Below, piece after piece: positions 63,436 through 64,000 of a DNA stretch of 64,000 nucleotides. The translations under genes were made by a program, and so were the position numbers. The DNA lies in the NCBI RefSeq assembly GCF_017603825.1, contig NZ_CP072014.1, positions 558,001-622,000 of the forward strand. The letters run 5' to 3'. Under the pieces are notes generated by a model. The model had not been told where the DNA came from and searched no databases. It saw only the letters and a list, made by a program, of their open reading frames with translations. Position 1 is the first letter of the stretch; every line of letters starts with the position of its first letter. The stretch comes from Arthrobacter crystallopoietes (lineage in GTDB: Bacteria; Actinomycetota; Actinomycetes; Actinomycetales; Micrococcaceae).

Positions 63436-64000
63436 ATGGCAATGGACATCAATGGGGAAACGCACGCCAACAGCCCGCGGCCGGGCCAATGCCTGCGTAC
63501 CTTCCTGCGCGAAGAAGGCCTGCAGGGCGTGAAAAAGGGGTGCGACGGCGGCGATTGCGGCGCCTGCACCGTGCACGTCGACGGCGTCCCGGTGCACAGC
63601 TGCATCTACCCGGCGGTGCGTGCGGAGGGCCGCTCGATCACCACCATCGAAGGGCTGCCTGACGTGGCCGGGGCAGACCTGCATCCGATGCAGGAGCAGT
63701 TCGTCAAGGCGCAGGGCTTCCAGTGCGGCTTCTGCACCGCCGGCATGGTCATGACCGCGGCAACGTTCAGCGACGAACAGAAGCAGAACCTGCCGCGAAA
63801 TCTGAAGGGCAACCTCTGCCGCTGCACCGGCTACCGCGCCATCGAAGACGCCGTGCTGGGCAACGACGGCGGCGGTTGCTCCCATCCGCCGTCGGAAAGC
63901 TGCGCCTTGGACGCCCCAGCGGCTTCCCCGCCCGCGGGTACCTCGGCCGCACAGACCGGCACCGCTTCCGCACCCGCCCGCACGTCGGCCGCACCTGCAC
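63436..64000 (+). CDS. xdhA: xanthine dehydrogenase 2Fe-2S subunit, probably fused to the molybdenum subunit; 3'-truncated by the window edge
   Basis: The ATG at 63436 opens [21 protein letters not shown]. The plant-type [2Fe-2S] cysteines are in [20 protein letters not shown] and HSC; the second cluster is in QCGFCTAGM and [15 protein letters not shown]. Normal stand-alone subunits end about there. Here the frame continues with an Ala/Pro/Ser/Thr linker containing repeated PA(G/R)TSAA-like units and is still open at the window end. That suggests a covalent link to a following domain, most likely the molybdopterin-binding large subunit. Confidence 0.9.
   Translation, partial: MAMDINGETHANSPRPGQCLRTFLREEGLQGVKKGCDGGDCGACTVHVDGVPVHSCIYPAVRAEGRSITTIEGLPDVAGADLHPMQEQFVKAQGFQCGFCTAGMVMTAATFSDEQKQNLPRNLKGNLCRCTGYRAIEDAVLGNDGGGCSHPPSESCALDAPAASPPAGTSAAQTGTASAPARTSAAPA

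Overview
The window is high-GC DNA with actinobacterial coding style: GTG/TTG starts are common, genes are tightly packed, and the set includes DUF3090, SCO1664-type, PucR and DUF2975 genes plus a ureide/glyoxylate gene cluster. This content fits a soil member of the Micrococcaceae close to Arthrobacter. That placement is an inference from gene content; no rRNA gene is present to test it. I saw no tRNA, rRNA, CRISPR array or complete insertion sequence.

Layout. (1) 1-1.75 kb: 3' part of an FtsX-type ABC permease. (2) 2.0-11.7 kb: an accessory stretch, visibly less GC-rich than the rest, made of about sixteen small genes on both strands. Most encode orphan membrane proteins of 60-180 residues; there are two related lipoproteins (one frameshifted), a leucine-rich-looking protein and a few soluble orphans, plus a repeated 25-bp intergenic element. 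(3) 11.7-12.7 kb: two broken genes beside a recombination-site-like direct repeat. (4) 12.7-24.4 kb: a 5'-3' exonuclease, MFS exporters, a GNAT, a TetR/MFS pair with tandem operators, two LysR regulators and a lone fumarate-reductase-type flavoprotein, with gene fragments between them. (5) 24.4-26.3 kb: a truncated multicopper oxidase joined to a broken endonuclease/phosphatase gene and a LysR fragment. (6) 26.4-45.6 kb: CPBP-like protein, stress membrane protein, a heterodimeric ABC exporter, an HtrA-type protease, a full-length multicopper oxidase, an MFS exporter, a nitrilase, the phosphatase-DUF3090-SCO1664 trio, PucR with a divergent amino-acid permease and flavin amine oxidase, and a peroxiredoxin. 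(7) 45.7-64 kb: a purine/ureide catabolic cluster.

How the last region works. NCS2 purine permease, guanine deaminase and xanthine dehydrogenase (XdhC, FAD and Fe-S parts seen; the molybdenum part presumably continues past the end) convert purine bases toward urate. Allantoinase and ureidoglycine aminohydrolase act later in the ureide route. Uricase, allantoate amidohydrolase and a recognised ureidoglycolate-cleaving enzyme are not in the window. The resulting glyoxylate has two exits: glyoxylate carboligase, tartronate semialdehyde reductase, hydroxypyruvate isomerase and glycerate kinase feed glycolysis, while malate synthase plus malic enzyme can oxidise it through malate and pyruvate. An IclR regulator lies among these genes, and a recurring 15-bp palindrome of the form TTCC-N7-GGAA marks both main operon promoters and the regulator's own promoter.

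The most unusual items are that shared palindrome, a CitE-superfamily protein of unknown role wedged between allE and malate synthase, the truncated multicopper oxidase paralogue with its in-frame fused endonuclease fragment, the orphan small-membrane-protein island, and a series of gene fragments meeting end to end between 11.7 and 26.3 kb.
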